Shown here: piece after piece, positions 10,701 through 20,413 of the stretch
Layout of the letters: every line of letters begins with the position of its first letter
Position numbering within the stretch: the stretch's first letter is position 1
DNA from: Aegilops tauschii subsp. strangulata
Taxonomy: Eukaryota > Streptophyta > Magnoliopsida > Poales > Poaceae
Assembly (NCBI RefSeq): GCF_002575655.3
Contig: NC_053039.3
Coordinates: 47,493,290-47,557,289, forward strand
Length of the DNA: 64,000 nt
Direction of reading: 5' to 3'
Translations under genes and position numbers: made by a program
The notes under the pieces: generated by a model
What the model was told of the DNA's origin: nothing
The model's database searches: none
The model's input: the letters and a program-made list of their open reading frames with translations, nothing else

Positions 10701-11013
10701 GGCCCTGTTTGGTTAAAAACTCCCTAGTCCCTACCTGCTTGGTTCTAGGGACTAAACATGGACTAGAGGTTATTAAATGACACGCTAAAAGACCATGTTA
10801 CCCCTAGTAATGAACTAATAGAGACAAGGTGCGATGCGTGGCAGGGGCAACTTTTGGAAAAAGTCCCAAAAAGACTCTCCCTCGGGGTCTTCTTTCTTTA
10901 ATCCCAAATGCCCACTTTTAGTCCCTAAAAGTCCCTCCTGTTTGGTTTAGATGGGACTGACACGGAGTTTTTTTACTCCCTCCACCAAAATGTCCCTATA
11001 AACAAGCACCCTC
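10701..11013. mobile_element. MITE, Tourist/Harbinger-like
   Basis: Starts GGCCCTGTTTGGTT and ends AAGCACCCTC, with an imperfect inverted complement GAGGGTGCTTG. Both flanks carry TAA, matching the 3-bp TAA/TTA target of PIF/Harbinger MITEs. Internal inverted segments (AGTCCCTA, TTAGTCCCTAAAAG) are typical of this grass MITE group. About 313 bp, no coding capacity. Confidence 0.75.
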
Positions 11014-12342
11014 TAATAATGCTGCTGGAAAATTGATGCAATGCCATAGTTAAAAGAAAATTACATGTTTAACAAATTTATTGTTAATATAATCTCTCTG
11101 TTAATATTAATCAATGCCACCTTTTGAGAAATGCTACTGTCTTGCTTTCTTTGCCATTTAGATAAGGTAGATGCTTCTTTTTGTTGGCTTCTGTGTCATC
11201 CACCGTTATTGACCACTAGTTGTTTCCTTTACACCTCTGTGTAAACAGTGTTATCTACTTCACCTTGTTGCCATTGTGACCTTTTGTTGCACTGCACAAA
11301 ACACTTTTGCTTTAAGAGTGTTTTGTGCAGTTCAACCAAAATGTGACACCGACAACGTTGCTTGATTGCTTGATCTTAGTGGAACTGCACAAGAGGAGAT
11401 CTTACTTCCTATCCGTGTTGGCAAATTTGGTTTAGATCTTCTTCTTTTGTGTTGTTTGAATTCCGCGTCATGAGAGGTCAGTACTAGCCTTCTTTCACAT
11501 GATTCTGTAGTGTGCTTTCATATGTTGTGCTACTTGTACGGTAATGTTGCTTGATTTTAGTGAACTGCACAAATGGAGACATGACTTCCAATCTGTATGT
11601 GCACCGCAATATCCCATTGAGGTAAGATAGGATATTTCACAACTGTTGGCCTGTATTTTGCCACTTTCATCAGAAAATTAATGTCATTGTTTAGTGCTAT
11701 ACTTGTGCAACCTAATTGACATGCCAAATCTTACATTGAAGGCGAAGCTTGTCTGTTATTGAACCAAGTGATGAAGGGGAAGAACAAGCGGAAAAAAACA
11801 AAAATCAACTACTGGTGCTGTAAAAAAGCACTGGAACTGTGATGACACAAGTAATGATATAGTTTTGCATCTTAATTTATTGCTATGGCTGGAACGAGCA
11901 ATTTTTTGCCACTGATTTGATGCCACTCTTAATGTAATACGTAATTATCTCTACTTGTGCAAATAGGGATCTTCTTTGAAGATACCATATATTTTAGTGG
12001 AACTGCACAAGAGACGTTGGAAACATTAATCTAATCAAGGAGTATATAGTAAGCATGGCCACCACAGTAGATAGCAACAGATGGTTCCGGAGAAGTGCTT
12101 CATCTGTATGCTCTACACAATAAGCCTCCTGACAAAGGTTGGTACTCGCCCACTGATTTCATCCATATGATTAAGCTTTTTCATCTCTATTGATGTTGTG
12201 CTACTGTTTAGATACTGTCATCAAAAAGTGGTATTGTCCTTAAGAAGTGCTTCATCTGTGCTGTTTTAAATATTTCCTTTCCTTTTTTTTCGAGCAAACA
12301 GGGATGCTAGCATTTAGTTATCCTCTTGTCTTTGCACAACAG
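11014..12342. other. Non-coding region with recurring GGAACTGCACAA motif
   Basis: No ORF with a recognisable domain. A motif close to TTGATTTTAGTGGAACTGCA followed by CAA recurs near 11369, 11549, 11990, 12693 and 12832. Segments like GTGCAAACAGGGGTGCT also recur near 12294 and 12675. Several GT and AG sites could be splice signals, suggesting the decayed body of a gene or an old repeat. Confidence 0.4.
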
Positions 12343-12503
12343 GATCATCCTCCTCTGAAGAAGAATATGGAGTACGTGAAGTGGCTAGTTCCGATTATGC
12401 CAGGATGAAAAAGCCCTGTCTATCTTCTCATCAGAAGGAGCAGTTGAAGGATGGTTACATTACCCCCCACAAGACCAAACTAACTTCAGCTCAGAAGGAC
12501 TGA
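12343..12503 (+). pseudogene. Possible last coding exon of a decayed host gene
   Basis: After an acceptor-like TTTGCACAACAG at 12331-12342 there is an open stretch of about 53 codons ending in TGA at 12501. It begins SSSSEEEYGVREV and later has HQKEQLKDGYITPHKTKL, ending LTSAQKD. The acidic serine run followed by a basic linker with LTSAQK resembles the linker of plant REM/B3 proteins, but no B3 domain is visible. No start codon or upstream exons could be assigned. Confidence 0.3.
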
Positions 12504-13216
12504 CAAATCTCCATTTTCTTGCTGTGATGCGCGAGTACAATGTTGTTCTAGGATTATTTCCCGTGGGTTCCATTTTTCTAAAAGTGTGCTCTACATGGAC
12601 CATGTAGGTGCCTGTTTAAACTGTCAATTCATAGTACAATTTGCTTTATACTAATCACTTTTTTTTGTATTTGTGCAAACAGGGGTGCTCAGCTTGATTT
12701 CAATGGGAACTGCACAAAATGTTCATGAATACATCGAATCATTCATTTCCACCACAAGAAAGGAGGTGCCGATAGGTTCAAGGCATTGCAACATATAAGG
12801 GCGGAATCATACAAGCTACACACGAATTTGGTTGATTTTGGTGGAGCTGCACAAAAAGAACAGTTGGTTTATTTAGCACGAGGTGCCATGTCAATGCCCG
12901 AACTGATGGCAAACCCTACCCATTCCACAATCGTAGGCATTTGATATTTTGGAATGGGAAAACCTTGTCAAATTTTGCTCATTGATTTTAGCAAGAAGAC
13001 ATGTGTTTGATATTTTTGAATGGGACGCCCTTTGCTGTCAGCAGCGTCGATCCATTTTTTCCTTATTCTTTAGTTGTGAAGTAAATATTGGCTCTGACAT
13101 GTGAATCGCTGAGATGCATAATCATCGATTGTTTTGAATGTTCTCTATGAATTGTCAGGCCTGTGTGTTTGATTGCAATGTACAGGGACGCTAAAAAGCT
13201 GCTCAAACTCTTTGTA
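12504..13216. other. Unassigned non-coding DNA
   Basis: Contains two of the GGAACTGCACAA-type motifs and no gene. A repeated TTTGATATTTTGGAATGGGA-like segment occurs near 12940 and 13007. Confidence 0.3.
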
Positions 13217-13342
13217 CTCCTTCTGTTCCTTTTTACTTCGCACATTGTGAAAGTGCATACTTTTTTTATAAGATTGGTCAAAGTAGAGATACTTTGACTG
13301 CAGACAAAACTTGTATGCAAACTAAGAAAGGACCGGAGGGAG
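13217..13342. mobile_element. Stowaway-type MITE (Tc1/mariner)
   Basis: Starts CTCCTTCTGTTCC and ends GACCGGAGGGAG, flanked on both sides by TA. These are the Stowaway terminal repeat (CTCCCTCCGT type) and target. About 126 bp, non-coding. Confidence 0.88.
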
Positions 13343-13606
13343 TACATGTGGAACTGCTGCAAACGAGGTGATCACCCTGGGAATAATGCTAGTACGTATT
13401 GTTTTGCATGTTCATCCAATGCCAGTGATACAAGAATCCGAACTAATTGAAATAAATTCATTCTTACATGGTCGGATTTCATATAAACATGCCGGATTTC
13501 ATTACATTTCATACATTCTTCAACTAAAAAGGGGTGCACTGGAGGTATAATTAATTAGCCGAAGCTACCCACCTGTGTCCGGCTGAGCTGAACAGAAGCT
13601 TCAGTG
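13343..13606. other. Unassigned DNA between MITE and foldback
   Basis: One 60-codon open frame without a domain. A duplicated CGGATTTCATA-type segment occurs near 13473 and 13493. Nothing else recognised. Confidence 0.3.
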
Positions 13607-13697
13607 ACTTAACTGCAGGTGCAGTTGCGTAACTGACATGTGGCCCAGATGCCTGTTGGGCCACGTGTCAGTCAGCCAACTGCACCAGCAGTTAAGT
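13607..13697. mobile_element. Small foldback element / hairpin
   Basis: ACTTAACTGCAGGTGCAGTT opens the left arm; the right arm ends with the complement of ACTTAACTGCTGGTGCAGTT. Arms are about 40 bp with four or five mismatches and a loop of about 10 bp (AGATGCCTGT). Probably a foldback MITE or remnant. It could also fold as a microRNA-like precursor if transcribed. Confidence 0.75.
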
Positions 13698-13749
13698 AGA
13701 AGCAGCGTCCTTCTCCAACATAGCTCTCCGACTCCACGTCGCCGCCAAG

Positions 13750-14243
13750 AAGCTAACCGACCGTCAGTGGTCAACCCGCCTAGCTTGTCATAGCGATTAG
13801 GGCAACTAGGAGCCCAATGATCAGGATCCCCACATGACAAACACCTTTCTTCTTGTCATTCTTCTTCTTGAAGTTCGTGTGTTGCACAACTTTGTTCTTC
13901 CCATCAAACTTTGCTTTACCATCAAACCTGCCCTTGTTCTTGAACTTGTGGGGCTGGAAGTTCTTCTTTTGTACCAGATTGGCACTAGATCCTCCCTCAA
14001 TTCCTCGAGCACGTGTGTCCTTTGCTCTCGCCTTTTCTTCCACATCAAGAGTGCCAATGAGATCCACGAAGGAGGAAGCTTAGTGATGATACCTTCGGCA
14101 ACAAACATGTCCGGTAGCATACAACTGAAGTGCTCAAGTTCTCTAGCAAATGACTGTATCTCATGAGCTTGCTCAACCACGGAGCGCTCTTCAATCATCA
14201 TGTAATCATAGAATTGCTCCATGATGTACAACTCAGTGCCAGT
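13750..14243 (-). pseudogene. Ty1/copia gag fragment
   Basis: On the minus strand the N-terminal part reads LYIMEQFYDYMMIEERSV and VVEQAHEIQSFARELEHF, typical of copia Gag. After a deletion or frameshift near 14068 it continues as IGTLDVEEKARAKDTRARG and KNKGRFDGKAKFDGKNK. A second frameshift near 13830 precedes the zinc knuckle GDPDHWAPSCPNRYDK (CX2CX4HX4C; the second Cys of CHVC falls at the frameshift). No LTR, protease or RT is attached, so this is an isolated relic. Confidence 0.85.
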
Positions 14244-14261
14244 AACTAGAGGGTAGCAACG

Positions 14262-14521
14262 GTGGCCTTACTTGGACCCGAGCGGCGGCGACCTACCATG
14301 TTCTACTCTTCCTCGTTTTCTGTGTGGCGCGGCCTCGTTGGCAGCGGGGCGGGGCCTCGGCGGAGCCGGTGAGGTCCTCTGCCTCGTTGCCGGCGGGTGG
14401 CGCCTCAGCGGAGCGGGGGAAATCCTCCCCCTCGTTGCCGGCTGGGTGGGGCCTCGGCAGAGCCGACGGTGTCCTCTGCCTCGTTGTTGGTGCCGCGGGG
14501 CCTCGGCGGAGCAGGGCCTCA
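14262..14521. repeat. GC-rich degenerate repeat downstream of the 179-codon ORF
   Basis: About four to five degenerate copies of a unit of 50-60 bp with GGGGCCTCGGCGGAGC and CCTCTGCCTCGTTG. Open frames on both strands across it (Pro, Ala, Arg rich) follow from the composition. Confidence 0.7.
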
Positions 14522-15061
14522 TCAACGCCAGCGGAGCGGGGACTCATCGGAGCCGGCATTGTCCTCTGCCTCGTCCTCGGTCTCACCAAACATCGCGTCG
14601 CCCACTTCATCGCCCTCTTTGTAGGCGGCTGCAGCCTCCGCCACCCGCATGCGGTACCGCCAGCGCTCGAGGCGGCCCTCGCTGGCGGAGCGGTACGAGT
14701 CGAGCAGCGCCTCCTGCTCCGCCCGCTCCGCGGCGATCTGCTCCTCTGCCTGCAGGTGCTCTTGGAGGAGATGGTGGTTGTAGGCGGCGTCGGCCTGCGC
14801 CTCCCGGAACTGCTCCTCACCCTTTTGCCTCACCGTGTCCATATATTGGGCACGGGCCTCGCCGATAGTCATGGTGCAATGCACCGGCGAGGATGGCGTG
14901 GAGGAGGGTGTCGGCGCCGGATCGTCGACTACCATGTTCTCCATTGGGACGTCGTCGTCCTCCGGCTGCCTGCCGGTCAGCCAGTCGGCAGCAATGGCTG
15001 CCATCTCCTTGTGGTCTGTGGTCCGCCCGTTCCGAAGAGCGCTGGAGCGCGAGGAAGCCAT
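14522..15061 (-). CDS. Hypothetical 179-residue protein with a helical charged region
   Basis: Uninterrupted from ATG at 15061 to TGA at 14522. N-terminus MASSRSSALRNGRTTDHKEM, then an acidic segment (EDDDVPMENMVVDD), a Pro/Ser stretch, and from about residue 65 a long predicted helix rich in Gln, Glu, Ala and Arg (HLLQEHLQAEEQIAAERAEQ) consistent with a coiled coil. The C-terminus is acidic. No catalytic domain recognised. An LTR-type U3 with a TATA box lies 75 bp upstream, so a retrotransposon promoter could transcribe it. I have the impression this protein type recurs in Triticeae sequence, suggesting spread by a mobile element, but that could not be checked. The opposite strand also has long GC-driven frames; the minus frame is preferred for its start context and upstream promoter. 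Confidence 0.55.
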   Translation of the reverse strand: MASSRSSALRNGRTTDHKEMAAIAADWLTGRQPEDDDVPMENMVVDDPAPTPSSTPSSPVHCTMTIGEARAQYMDTVRQKGEEQFREAQADAAYNHHLLQEHLQAEEQIAAERAEQEALLDSYRSASEGRLERWRYRMRVAEAAAAYKEGDEVGDAMFGETEDEAEDNAGSDESPLRWR

Positions 15062-15350
15062 GGTGGGCAGTAGTGGTGTGGACAGGAGAATAGGAACGGA
15101 TGCGGATGTATATATCCATCCGGACTACGCTCTCCGGTTTATATAGACACCGGAGAGATCTAGGGTTACATGGAGTCAGTTATATCAGAGGGAATCTACA
15201 TAGTCGGTTGCCAAGCTTGCCTTCTACGCCAAGTAAAGTCCAATCCGGACACGGGTACAGTCTTCGGTCTTCATGTCTTCACAGCCCATCATTCCGGCCC
15301 ACGGATAACAGGCCGGATGCCCGAGGACCCCATAGTCCAGGACTCCCTCA
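15062..15350 (-). promoter_or_regulatory. LTR U3-like promoter reading toward the 179-codon ORF
   Basis: Read on the minus strand it begins at 15350 with TGAGGGAGTCCTGGACTATG, the start of a common Triticeae LTR type. It contains GATCTCTCCGGTGTC and the TATA box CTATATAAACC at 15136-15146. Homology to the LTR appears to fade just downstream of the TATA box, and the ORF start follows at 15061. A full LTR with R and U5 is not evident. Confidence 0.65.
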
Positions 15351-15862
15351 GTGAGCATCATGAAATTGGTGATGGAGGAAGGTTGATGATGATGATGGCG
15401 ACGGATTCCCCTCTCCGGAGCCCCGAATAGACTCCAGATCAGCCCTCCCGAGGGAGATTAGGGCTTGGCGGCGGCTCCGTATCATAAAATGCGATGAATC
15501 CTTCTCTCTGATTTTCTTCTCCCCGAACGTGAATATATAGAGTTGGAGTTGAGGTCGGTGGAGCACCAGGGGGCCCATGAGGCAAGGGGCGCGCCCAGGG
15601 GGGTCGGCGCGCCCCACCCTCGTGGACAGGGTGTGGTCCCCCTGGCCTTGATTCTTTCGCTAGTATTTTTTATTAATTCCAAAAATATTCTCCGTGAAGT
15701 TTCCGGTCATTCCGAGAACTTTTATTTCTGTACAAAAATAACACCATGGCAATTCTGCTGAAAACAACATCAGTCCAGGTTAGTTCCATTCAAATCATGC
15801 AAGTTAGATTCCAAAACAAGGGCAAAAGTGTTTGGAAAAGTAGATATGATGGAGACGTATCA
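15351..15862 (-). mobile_element. Truncated LTR of a TGATACGTCTCC-type retrotransposon
   Basis: On the minus strand it starts TGATACGTCTCCATCATATC at 15862 and runs to 15351, where the U3 of the neighbouring LTR cuts it. It shares CTGGACTGATGTTGTTTTCA with the LTRs of elements A and B (32015-33595, 55581-57160). Its U3 differs from the LTR at 16476-17971, so the two are not a matching pair. Confidence 0.75.
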
Positions 15863-16230
15863 GGAGGAAAGTACTTGGAAATAAAAGAATCCTTACACTT
15901 ATTCCATGAATCAATACTATTTTTAGGCAAGGATGAAAACCAAGTTTTAGCACGATCTTGTAGTGAGAACGGAAATAGCTTCAATTCAACAATATCATTA
16001 TCCACATCTTTTTTCTTTTGCATATCACAAAGTTCAAAGAAATTATTAATATGGGATGGAGCATATTCATTAGGACTACCGGAAAATTCTTCTTTCATAA
16101 CAAGATTCAACAAAGCGGCATTAATTTCATAAGATTCCGCAATAGTGGCGGGAGCAATCGGAGTACTAATAAAATCATTATTATTAGTGTTGGAAAAATC
16201 ACACAACTTAATATTTCCTTGAGACATCAT
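15863..16230 (-). pseudogene. Ty3/gypsy gag fragment (N-terminal)
   Basis: Minus-strand reading from MSQGNIKLCDFSNTN (16227) through FSGSPNEYAPSHINNFFELC to RAKTWFSSLPKNSIDSW and FISKYFPP, the core of a plant gypsy retrotransposon Gag. It stops exactly where the LTR end TGATACGTCTCC begins (15862). The rest of gag and all of pol are missing. The 5' LTR of its own element is probably 16476-17971, separated by leader DNA. Confidence 0.85.
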
Positions 16231-16475
16231 GACAAAGCAACAAATCTAGCACACAAGCCAACAAAAAGCAAATGAAAAGGCAAACGGAAAGAAGGAAAAT
16301 AAAAAGGCAAATATTTTTGTATTTTTTGAAAACGTTTTAGAAGTGGGGGAGATGAAAACGAGAGGCAAATAGCAAACAATGTAAATGCAAGAGATGGGAG
16401 TTTATGAGAGGTACTTGGTAGGCTTGATGTAGATCCTCCCCGGCAACAGCGCTAGAAGTTCTTCCTGCTGCTTAT
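16231..16475 (-). other. Untranslated leader between 5' LTR and gag
   Basis: Read from 16475 leftward, next to the LTR, is a stretch with AGAACTTCTAGCGCTGTTGC and CCGGGGAGG that matches the primer-binding region of elements A and B (AGAAAAGAACT side at 55561-55580). The remainder is A-rich, without ORFs. Confidence 0.6.
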
Positions 16476-17971
16476 TGAGCTTGCGTTGGTTTTTCCCATG
16501 AAGAGGAAAGGGTGATGCAGCAAAGTAGAGATAAGTATTTCCCTCAGTTAAGAACCAAGGTATCAATCCAGTAGGAGGAATACCTACACAATCAAACAAA
16601 TACTTGCACCCAACGCGATAAAGGGGTTGTCAATCCCTTCACGGTTACTTGCAAGGATGAGATCTGATAGAGCTGGATATAAAAGATAAGTAAAAGTGCA
16701 AACAAAATAAAAGCTAATAAATTGCAGCAAGGTATTTTTGGGTATTTCATTGTGTAGATCTGAAAATAACAAGATAAAAGATATATCTGGGGGCAATAGT
16801 TCTCACTAGAGGCTTCTCTCTTGAAAGAAAGCATACGGTGGGTAAACAAATTACTGTTGAGCAATTGACAGAAAGCGCATAGTTATGAAGATATCCAAGG
16901 AAATGATAGGCATCATGTCCGAGACAAGTAGACCGACTCCTTCCTGCATCTACTGCCACACATCGACCACTATCCAGCATGCATCTAGTCTATTAAGTTA
17001 ACAAGAACGGAGTAATGCCTTAAGCAAGCTGACATGACATAGAGGGATAGATCCAATCAATATGAACAAACCCCATCTTTTTATCCTTAATGGTAACAAT
17101 ACAATGCGTGTCATGTCCCCTTCTGTCACTAGGATTGAGCACCGCAAGATTGAACCCATTACAAAGCACCTCTCCCATTGCAAGAAAAACCAATCTAGTT
17201 AGCCAAACCAAATCAATAGATCGTAGAGAAATACAAAGCTATATAAATCATGCATAACAAATTTCAGAGAAGACTCAAATAAAATTCATAGATAATCCCA
17301 TCATAAACCCACAATTCATCGGATCTCAATAAACACACCGCAAAAGAAGATTACATCGAATAGATCATCAAGAACATTAATGAGAACAGTGTATTGAATA
17401 TCAAAGAGGGAGAAGAAACCATCTAGCTACTAGCTATGGACCGGTAGGTCTGCGGTAAACCACTCACACATCATTGGAAGGGCAGCAAGGTGGATGTAGA
17501 AGCCCTCCATGATCGAATCCCCTCCGACAGAATACCGGATAAGGTCCCCAGATGGGATCGCACGAAGACTATGGGGGGATATTTAGTTATCTATGGAAGA
17601 AAGATTAGGGTTGGAAGTGCCACGAGGGGGCCCACAAGCTTGGGGGCGCTCCCCCCGGGGCACTCCCCACCGGGGCGCTCCCCCTCAGCTTGTGGCCGCC
17701 TCGTGGCTCTTCTGGCCTCCTCCCGATGCTTCCAGGGTGTCTTGTGGTCCAAGAAAAATCGTCAAAAAGTTTCATTACATTTGGACTCCGTTTGGTATTG
17801 ATTTACTGTAAGGACAAAAACAAGAAAAAATAGCAACTGGCACTAGGCACTAGATTAATAAGTTACTACCAAGAAATGATATAAAATAGCATAATAATGC
17901 ATGTAAAATATCCAAGATTGATAATATAATAGCATGGAACAATAAAAAAATTATACGTTGGAGACGTGTCA
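16476..17971 (-). repeat. LTR (5' LTR, minus orientation) of a gypsy-type element
   Basis: Begins TGAGCTTGCGTTGG and ends GAGACGTGTCA on the + strand, so on the minus strand it runs TGACACGTCTCC to ...CTCA. About 1.5 kb, with the CTCCCCCGG-rich segment near 17640-17690 and the ATTCCACGTTG-poor, AT-rich 3' side. It carries no coding sequence. Confidence 0.7.
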
Positions 17972-18635
17972 ATGACTATGTATGACATGCCAATATCACA
18001 TAGCCTAATACACCTGGACGGAGGAAGTAGTTTCATGCATGCAAAGTAGGCAAAAAAACTGCTCATTTATAGCTGCCTGAAATCTCCAAGGGCGCGACTG
18101 TGCGAGTGAGGCACGGTCGTGGTAGGCGTGACCATGATACGAGCTGCTGAGAGCCCTTGGAGCTGAGATCAAACAGTCGCATGCTATGCTGCGGAAAATT
18201 TGCAGAAAAACCCTCTAGGATATGATATTCACCCATAGGTCTAGAATGACACCATGCAACCATTCGATCTCAGATCCAAGGGCTCTCGGAAGCCCGTCTC
18301 ATGGGAGCATGGAAAGCTTCATATCACCTAAAATTTAACCGACGCTTGACGTGCGAACACGCAGATGCTATACTGTGAGGCCTACGAAGTGGGTCTAGTA
18401 GACATGACATCTAATTGGGCCCCCATAGTACTATGCATGCAGACATTTATCCACAGGGCAAGCCACTACTCCACCGTTTGCACACCCCAATCATTATTTT
18501 TACAAGCGGAAAACCGCTAGCCGTTCGCTCCTACTCGTCCCGAGCCGTCCTTTAACATTACAAAAGTTTACTCCAAGTCATCCCGTCCTTTCACATTACA
18601 ACAATTCCACTAATCCCAACCATCCTCCAAAATCC
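17972..18635. other. Upstream region of the exonuclease pseudogene
   Basis: Contains the inverted repeat at 18146-18289. Just before the ATG at 18636 it has two similar leader segments, GTCCTTTAACATTACAA (18549) and GTCCTTTCACATTACAA (18587). No other gene. Confidence 0.4.
18146..18289. repeat. Inverted repeat, MITE-like
   Basis: CTGAGAGCCCTTGGAGCTGA at 18146 faces its near complement ending at 18289 (TCGATCTCAGATCCAAGGGC then TCTCGG). Arms of about 26 bp with three mismatches, total 144 bp. No clear target duplication. Confidence 0.7.
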
Positions 18636-19351
18636 ATGGCGTCCCACATCTCCATGATCGGCGGTGAGTACAAGGTTAGAACCATCACCGGCGATGAGTT
18701 TGACATCATCTACACCCGTAGATCCATGATGGTGGAAGCATGCCTTGGTCACTTCCAACACATGTTCAAAAGTTCAAAGAATGAGTGGGTCGCTGGGCTA
18801 GATCTTGAGTACACCACCGTCCTGGAAAAGGAGAAGCTTCTAAAGAAGGAAGAGATGAAGAAGCCCGCCGTGACCCAGGTTTGCGTACATAACTTGTGCT
18901 TGGTCTACCACATATGCCATGCTGATGTTAGGTGCTAGAATTTGGAGGACTTCCTCAAGGATGATAGAGTCAAATTTGTTACTATAGACTTTAAGAATGA
19001 CAAGGAAGTCCTGGGTCGGATAGGCCTCGTTGTAGGCCAATCCTTCGACCTCCAAAAGAATTGGTTGGTGTCCTCCCGTCAGCCTTCAATGCTGACCCTA
19101 GCAGGAGCCATGGTTGATCCTTCGTACGGTAAACTGAGAAACCACACTACACGTTTCATCGTGCATGGGAGTGGAATGAAATAGATAAAGACCACATCCA
19201 GAACGCTGCAATGGATGCCTATCTTTGTTTGAATATATACAAGGGTTGGATGAAGAGAGAGAGCCTAGTGTGCGGTTCAAGCAAAGAAGTATCGGCAAAG
19301 AGGAAGAGGGACAAGGACGAAGTCGAGGACGTGGACGAGGAGTCCGCGTAA
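18636..19351 (+). pseudogene. DEDD-type 3'-5' exonuclease-like (WRN/RNase D-like) gene, inactivated
   Basis: Homology starts at MASHISMIGGEYKVRTIT (18636) and ends DEVEDVDEESA at the TAA of 19349-19351, about 238 codons, near the length of plant single-domain WRN-like exonucleases. Visible motifs: Exo I D-x-E in GLDLEYT; TQVCVHNLCLVYH; Exo II region FVTIDFKND; Exo III region HIQNAAMDAYLCLNIY. The C-terminus is a basic/acidic tail (SAKRKRDKDEVED). Damage: an in-frame TAG at 18936-18938 after ADVRC, where homology continues in frame, and a frame change between about 19120 and 19155. The Tyr four residues before the last catalytic Asp (usually Y-A-A-x-D) is Asn here. A related gene lies at 31746. 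Confidence 0.8.
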
Positions 19352-20413
19352 GGTGGCAGAGTCGTTGCTCATGCTGGTTCTAATGCAGTGTCTACCAGAT
19401 TAGTTGCTTAGTTTAATTTCAGGGTGCTTAGTTTTATTTCAGGGGTGTGTTGTGTTGAGCCCCCAGCAGAACTATGTTATGTTCTTTCTCGTTACTTGAA
19501 TTCTTTAGTACATGCGTACTAGTATTTCTTACAGTTCATCTTGTAGTTGGTAGTACTACCACTCGTTTCTTCACATTATATATGTACTATGTATGAGTGA
19601 CGACAAGTGATGAATATATATGATATGGCCAACATCATATAGCCAGTAGTTGGCTATACTGTTAACCGCGCTCTAAGCATGCCACATACGCAAAATACTT
19701 AAATGAGATAAGAATTCTAAAAAAAACTTAAATGAGAGAAGTTTACCCAAAGCATGAAGGAGTTTAGTTGTCAAAGAATCAAATAGATATGCTAATATCT
19801 TTACTAGACTTTAGCACCCCATCTAAGCATGTACTAGCTTCTTTTAGTAGTATTAAACATAATTTGGCGACGAGCGCTCTCTATATGTACCACTTTTTTT
19901 CTTTAATTTCATCTTGTTAGTTTTGCTCCATGGCACAATCCATTGATAATACTACTGTACAAAAGTACATGTAAAAGGTGAGGGCGGGGCATTCTCGCCT
20001 GGTCGGTTTGACAAAGAGGCGAGGGCCTTTGTGATTTGACAACTCATTACTGCTGGAAGGTGGGGACTTGAGATTTGACTGCTCGTAAAATTGTTGCCGA
20101 CGACCAGAGGAGGAGCAATGAATCATGCGGTATACTCTAGTTTTCCACTGGTGTACTAGTACGACGGAGGAGTGCGAAACATGGCAACCCAGTATGATAT
20201 GGTGATAAAAATGATCTAATTTGGTTGTGATCGATCCCACGTCAGCGCTCATCGTTAGTATTTTTCCATTCGTGCCTCGCGGAGAACATGACACATGCAG
20301 TGAAACACCCGAAGCAAAAGAAGAAACATATGAGCAAAAGAAGAAGGAAGATTACCCGCCTCCCAAAAAAAGAAGTAAGACACAGACATAAGTCTGGGTC
20401 GCTGCTCTCTACT
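19352..20413. other. Intergenic DNA
   Basis: Follows the exonuclease relic and ends at the stop of the coiled-coil gene. It has a repeated GTGCTTAGTTTAATTTCAGG / GTGCTTAGTTTTATTTCAGG pair near 19405-19440. No ORF with a recognisable domain. Confidence 0.4.

Noticed and set aside
14272..15073. Long plus-strand open frames of 198 and 249 codons
   Set aside because: They are GC-driven frames opposite the minus-strand ORF at 14522-15061, which has a better start context and a promoter-like upstream region.
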